64,000 nucleotides of DNA from Aridibacter sp965216195. Its GTDB lineage: Bacteria; Acidobacteriota; Blastocatellia; Pyrinomonadales; Pyrinomonadaceae. The notes below the pieces were generated by a model. It was not told the origin of the DNA and did no database searches. It saw only the letters and a program-made list of their open reading frames with translations. Of the stretch, positions 60,469-64,000 are shown in pieces. Numbering within the stretch: the stretch's first letter is position 1; every line of letters begins with the position of its first letter. The DNA is taken from the NCBI GenBank assembly GCA_965216195.1, contig OZ244151.1, positions 3,162,001 to 3,226,000 on the forward strand. Reading direction: 5' to 3'. The position numbers were made by a program, and so were the translations under genes.

Positions 60469-62156
60469 CTAGTCCCTCGTTAAACTTCGATATTTTATTC
60501 TATGCGGCTGGTCAGCTTCGACTCCCAAACGTTGCTTTTTGTCTTCCTCGTATTGCGAAAAGTTTCCGTCGAAATAGACCACTGTGGAATCTCCTTCAAA
60601 TGCCAAAATATGCGTAGCTATTCGGTCTAAAAACCAACGGTCGTGGGAAATAACTACCGCGCAGCCGGCGAAGTTTTCAAGCGCTTCTTCAAGCGCTCGC
60701 ATCGTATTTACGTCTAAATCGTTTGTCGGTTCATCGAGGAGAATTACGTTAGCACCCGATTTTAACATTTTTGCCAGATGAACCCGATTCCTTTCCCCAC
60801 CTGAAAGCGTACCTACGCGCTTTTGTTGATCACTTCCCGAAAAATTAAACCTCGCGACATAGGCTCGCGAATTCATTTCGCGTGTGCCGAGCTTAACAAT
60901 ATCAAGCCCATCGGCGATTTCTTCCCAAATTGTTTTCTCTGCGTTGAGCGAATCGCGCGATTGATCTACATAACCGAGTTTCACGGTTTCGCCAACTTTA
61001 AATGTCCCTTCATCGGGCTGTTCCTGCTCGGTAATTAAACGGAAAAGAGTGGTTTTGCCAGCGCCGTTTGGACCAATTACCCCGACGATCCCTCCAGGCG
61101 GAAGCGAAAAGTCTAGCTCGTCAAAGAGAAGCTTGTCGCCATAGGCTTTTGAAACATTTTCCGCTTCGATCACAACATCGCCGAGACGCTCGCCGGGAGG
61201 AATGTAGATTTCGAGCGTTTCCGAACGTTTTTCAACGTCTTGTTCTACCAGCTTTTCATAATCGTTAATCCTGGCTTTCGATTTTGCGTGTCTTCCTTTT
61301 GGCGACATACGAATCCAATCAAGCTCTCGTTGGAGCGTTTTTTGGCGTTTGTCTTCTGCTTTTTGTTCGTTAGCGAGGCGTTTTGTTTTTGCTCAAGCCA
61401 CGAAGAATAATTGCCTTCCCAGGGAATCCCTTCGCCGCGATCAAGCTCCAATATCCAGCCGGCTACATTATCCAGAAAATAGCGATCGTGAGTTACGGCA
61501 ATGATTGTGCCCTCATACTTTTGCAGGTGTTGCTCAAGCCAGGCAACTGTTTCTGCATCAAGGTGGTTGGTTGGCTCATCTAAAAGCAATATGTCAGGCT
61601 TTTGAAGCAATAGCCGGCATAGAGCAACCCGCCTTTTTTCACCACCGGAAAGGTGTTCGATTTTTGTATCAGGCGGTGGACAGCGAAGCGCATCCATCGC
61701 CATTTCAAGCCTCGAGTCGAGATCCCAGGCATTTGCCGCGTCGAGTTTTGCCTGCACTTCGCCTTGTCTTTCAAGGAGCGCAGACATCTCATCATCGGCC
61801 ATCTCCTCGGCGAATTTCGCATTGATTTCGTCAAACTCTGTAAGCAGCGTCTTGGTTTCCGACACTGCTTCCTCGACGACCTCTTTTACTGTTTTTTCAT
61901 CATTGAGTTTCGGCTCTTGTTCCAAATAGCCTACGGTGTAGCCATCCGCAAAAACCACTTCGCCATTTATTTCTTGATCGACACCCGCAATTATTCTCAA
62001 AAGCGAAGATTTCCCGGCTCCATTTAACCCCAGGACCCCGATTTTTGCTCCGTAGAAGAATGATAGGTAAATATCTTTAAGGACAGGCTTTTTGTCGTAA
62101 AACTTACTGACCTTAACCATCGAAAAGATGACTTTGTTTGGTTCGGGATGGCTCAT
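60469..62156 (-). pseudogene. ettA: Energy-dependent translational throttle protein EttA (ABC-F), frameshifted
   Basis: Two frames (61245-62156 and 60469-61308) make one 562-residue ABC-F protein if one A is added at the CAAAAC run near 61383, restoring QKQKRLANEQKAEDKRQKTL QRELDWIRMSPKGRHAKSKA. Both ATPase cassettes are complete: GLNGAGKSSLLRII with LSGGEKRRVALCRLL and LLDEPTNHLD, then GPNGAGKTTLFRLI with LSGGERNRVHLAKML and LLDEPTNDLD. EttA sits in the ribosomal E site and controls the first peptide bonds. Because everything else is well conserved, a homopolymer sequencing error is more likely than true gene loss. Confidence 0.85.
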
Positions 62157-62167
62157 AAAACTGTGAC

Positions 62168-62184
62168 GCCGCCATTAAGGCGGC
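62168..62184. other. Hairpin in the rhodanese-ettA gap
   Basis: GCCGCC-ATTAA-GGCGGC, a 6-bp GC-rich stem. No immediate T run on either strand, so a terminator role is uncertain. Confidence 0.4.
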
Positions 62185-62307
62185 TGTCCAGTGGGCGTTT
62201 CACCCTAATAGATTGAATTGATAACCATTAATGCCAACTGGAAGCCAACATTAACTCCGCCGAAAATAGGGGGTATTTAAATTCGACTTGATTTGCAAAT
62301 GAAAGAC

Positions 62308-62853
62308 CTATTCGCCAGGCTCCTTTCCTCTGGCCATCGGGTGGCCAGAAGTCTTCCAAGCGTGGGTTCCGCCGCGAAGCGCATATGCATTTTTGTAGTT
62401 CTTCTCTTTTAAGATTCGTACCGCACGGGCACTTGTTCCTTCGCTCGGTCAGGAACAATAGACAATTATTTTCTTGTCCTTTGGAAGCTCTTCATAGCGT
62501 TTTTCCGTTTGTTTTACAGGAATGTTTATTGCGCCCTTGATATGCTCATTTATATAGGAGTTTTTCGAGCGGGCATCAACAAAAACAGCCTCACCAGAAT
62601 CAAACAGCTCTTTAGCGTCTTTAACGGAAATTCGCTTTACCTCGTCCTGATGATTATGTTCTTCCTTATTTACCGTTTCTTCGGCACTAGTAGTAACCTC
62701 GTTTCGCTTATCAGCTGAATCGGTTTTTTTCGCGGTTACTTCGTGACTTTTAGCTGACGTATCTTCCGTGGCACTTTTTGTCGGAACAGTTTGGCAACTG
62801 ATCAGAGCAAACAATCCCACAACCGCTAATAAAAAAGTTGCTATAAATTGCAT
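62308..62853 (-). CDS. Rhodanese-domain lipoprotein with in-frame UGA (putative selenoprotein)
   Basis: GGAGG lies 6 nt before the ATG at 62853, giving a signal peptide MQFIATFLLAVVGLFALISC with the lipobox cysteine. A linker of about 50 charged residues leads to the rhodanese domain: ISVKDAKELFDSGEAVFVDA, KDKKIIVYC133-S-U135-PS, then EGTSARAVRILKEKNYKNAY and LRGGTHAWKTSGHP to the stop at 62308. The catalytic loop normally reads CxCP; here UGA replaces the second cysteine of that CxC. Read with Sec the product has 181 residues and a complete family C-terminus; stopping at UGA would delete the last third of the domain. Expected role: periplasmic sulfur or selenium transfer or thiol redox chemistry. 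Confidence 0.8.
62418..62432 (-). promoter_or_regulatory. Candidate bacterial SECIS hairpin of the rhodanese gene
   Basis: RNA GUGCC-CGUGC-GGUAC: a 5-bp stem with one G-U pair and a 5-nt loop with G-U at loop positions 2-3, loop starting 21 nt after the UGA. Folded by eye only. Confidence 0.5.
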
Positions 62854-62917
62854 TTTCATCCTCCAAATTTCGGATGGGTAGTTTACGAACCCAGAAACAA
62901 TAATAAATGATAATCGG

Positions 62918-64000
62918 TTATTGGCAAATATCCGTCGGGTAATTTCCGTTCCAGCAAGCGACGCACGACGAGCTTTCATCGGTGCCAATCGCCTCAAGCA
63001 TACCTTCCATTGAGAGGTAACCGAGCGAATCAGCTTCGATGTGCTGGCGAACTTCTTCGACAGATTTTTGCGCTGCAATCAACTCGGTTTTCTGCGGTGT
63101 GTTTACCCCGTAGTAACAAGGCGAAGCCGTCGGCGGACATGAGACACGCATATGAACTTCCTTAGCACCGGCTTCTTTTACAAGCGCAACAATCTTTTTT
63201 GACGTCGTTCCGCGAACTATTGAATCATCGACTAAAATCACTCGCTGCCCATTTATTAGATCTTGTATCGGATTGAGCTTAAGGCGAACGCCAAAAGAAC
63301 GTATGCTTTGTGTCGGCTCGATAAATGTCCTGCCAATGTAGTGGTTTCTAATAATTCCTTGCCGGAAACTAATCCCGGATTCTGCAGAATAACCAATCGA
63401 AGCCGCCACGCCCGAATCCGGCACCGGCACGACGATATCCGCTTCAACCGGATGTTCGACGGCGAGCTGGCGTCCCATCTTGTGGCGCGATTGATTTATC
63501 GAGCGTCCAAAAATAAACGAATCCGGACGCGAAAAATAAACGTGTTCGAAAGTGCAAACCGACCTCGGCTTTTCTTCAAACGGCCGCATCGAATGGAGCC
63601 CATCTTCATCTATTACAAGCATCTCTCCTGCTTCGATCTCTCTTATATACTCGGCGTCAATTAGATCAAACGCACAAGTTTCTGAAGCCAACGCCCATGT
63701 GTCATCCATTTTCCCTAAAACGAGCGGGCGAAAACCTCTCGGGTCGCGTACTGCCACGAGCGCGTCCGGGGTTAGAAACAAAAGCGAAAACGCACCCTCA
63801 GTTTCTCTTAACACTTTAGCTATTGCCTCAACGGCATCCTTAGCTTTTGTTCGCGCAATCGAATGCAGGATTGTTTCCGTATCGGATGTTGAGTTGAAAA
63901 TCGCGCCTTGCTCTTCAAGCTCTTTACGTTTTTGTTTAGCAAATGGAAGATTACCGTTGTGGCAAACGGCTATTTTTCCGTGCTGGCAAGTTACAGAGAA
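62918..64000 (-). CDS. purF: Amidophosphoribosyltransferase (5' end outside window)
   Basis: 361 codons are visible, open to the right edge. The glutaminase domain begins at FSVTCQHGKIAVCHNGNLPF; the N-terminal nucleophile cysteine is outside. The PRPP loop VILVDDSIVRGTTSKKIV lies at the expected place in the phosphoribosyltransferase domain. Cysteines in VSCPPTASPCYYGVN and SSSCVACWNGNYP match the Fe-S cluster ligands of Bacillus-type PurF. It transfers ammonia from glutamine to PRPP, the first step of purine synthesis. The C-terminus ends PTDICQ. Confidence 0.95.
   Translation of the reverse strand, partial: FSVTCQHGKIAVCHNGNLPFAKQKRKELEEQGAIFNSTSDTETILHSIARTKAKDAVEAIAKVLRETEGAFSLLFLTPDALVAVRDPRGFRPLVLGKMDDTWALASETCAFDLIDAEYIREIEAGEMLVIDEDGLHSMRPFEEKPRSVCTFEHVYFSRPDSFIFGRSINQSRHKMGRQLAVEHPVEADIVVPVPDSGVAASIGYSAESGISFRQGIIRNHYIGRTFIEPTQSIRSFGVRLKLNPIQDLINGQRVILVDDSIVRGTTSKKIVALVKEAGAKEVHMRVSCPPTASPCYYGVNTPQKTELIAAQKSVEEVRQHIEADSLGYLSMEGMLEAIGTDESSSCVACWNGNYPTDICQ

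Overview
The window looks like a chromosomal segment of a Gram-negative, aerobic heterotroph, most likely an Acidobacteriota (Blastocatellia-like) genome; this is inference. The reasons are a very large Oar-type TonB-dependent receptor with an N-terminal carboxypeptidase-regulatory domain, TPR proteins with the same kind of domain, an ECF-like sigma factor with a zinc-finger partner, a DUF433/DUF5615 toxin-antitoxin pair, many dispersed palindromic repeats, and an AT-leaning base composition. The genetic code is standard: many genes end in TGA.

Positions 1-16,200 are an accessory-rich, mostly minus-strand region. A beta-oxidation set (fadN, fadA, fadE, in that transcriptional order) is spread over 11 kb, and each gene has its own 18-bp operator resembling the Bacillus FadR box. 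Between them lie a HEPN-like protein, a REP-associated transposase with its palindromes, an Na+/H+ antiporter, a frameshifted ybaK, tag, and small membrane or hotdog proteins. After fadN come a toxin-antitoxin pair flanked by two copies of a thioredoxin-like gene, an alcohol dehydrogenase, and two adjacent redox genes (AhpD-like and FrnE/DsbA-like). Each of these two has one in-frame UGA exactly where the family has a redox cysteine. A third gene of this kind, a lipoprotein rhodanese, lies at 62.3-62.9 kb. In all three a short hairpin with a 5-nt loop starts within about 10-16 nt after the UGA and has its loop 16-21 nt after it, as expected for a bacterial SECIS. I interpret them as three selenoproteins, the main discovery candidate here.

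At least five dispersed repeat families occupy the gaps. One of them (family C, about 65-75 bp) runs into the 3' ends of three unrelated genes and supplies their last codons and stop, giving the tails AETRTK or AETRP.

Positions 16,300-30,300 are mostly plus strand: a four-repeat peptidoglycan-binding protein, five tandem copies of a long hairpin unit (17,541-18,040), a sterol-desaturase-family enzyme, DUF58, rsgA, a peptidoglycan-binding metzincin-like protein, a SpoIIM-like protein, an ABC exporter, sigma factor plus zinc-finger partner, ribA, and two paralogous carboxypeptidase-regulatory/TPR proteins. Positions 30,700-38,100 hold the Oar-like receptor, an HD phosphohydrolase, a TonB-C protein, plsC and a methyltransferase.

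Positions 38,100-52,900 (minus strand) are the classic translation/transcription cluster: tRNA-Tyr, tRNA-Gly, tRNA-Thr, tuf, rpmG, tRNA-Trp, secE, nusG, rplK, rplA, rplJ, rplL, rpoB, rpoC, closed by a strong terminator. RpoB carries an eight-cysteine zinc-ribbon-like insertion and L10 has a roughly 100-residue charged tail. Positions 53,100-64,000 hold xerD, a DUF4173 protein, a geranylgeranyl-reductase-like flavoprotein with a winged-helix regulator and a membrane protein, a GT-C-like membrane protein with a lipoprotein, a frameshifted ettA, the rhodanese and a 5'-truncated purF.
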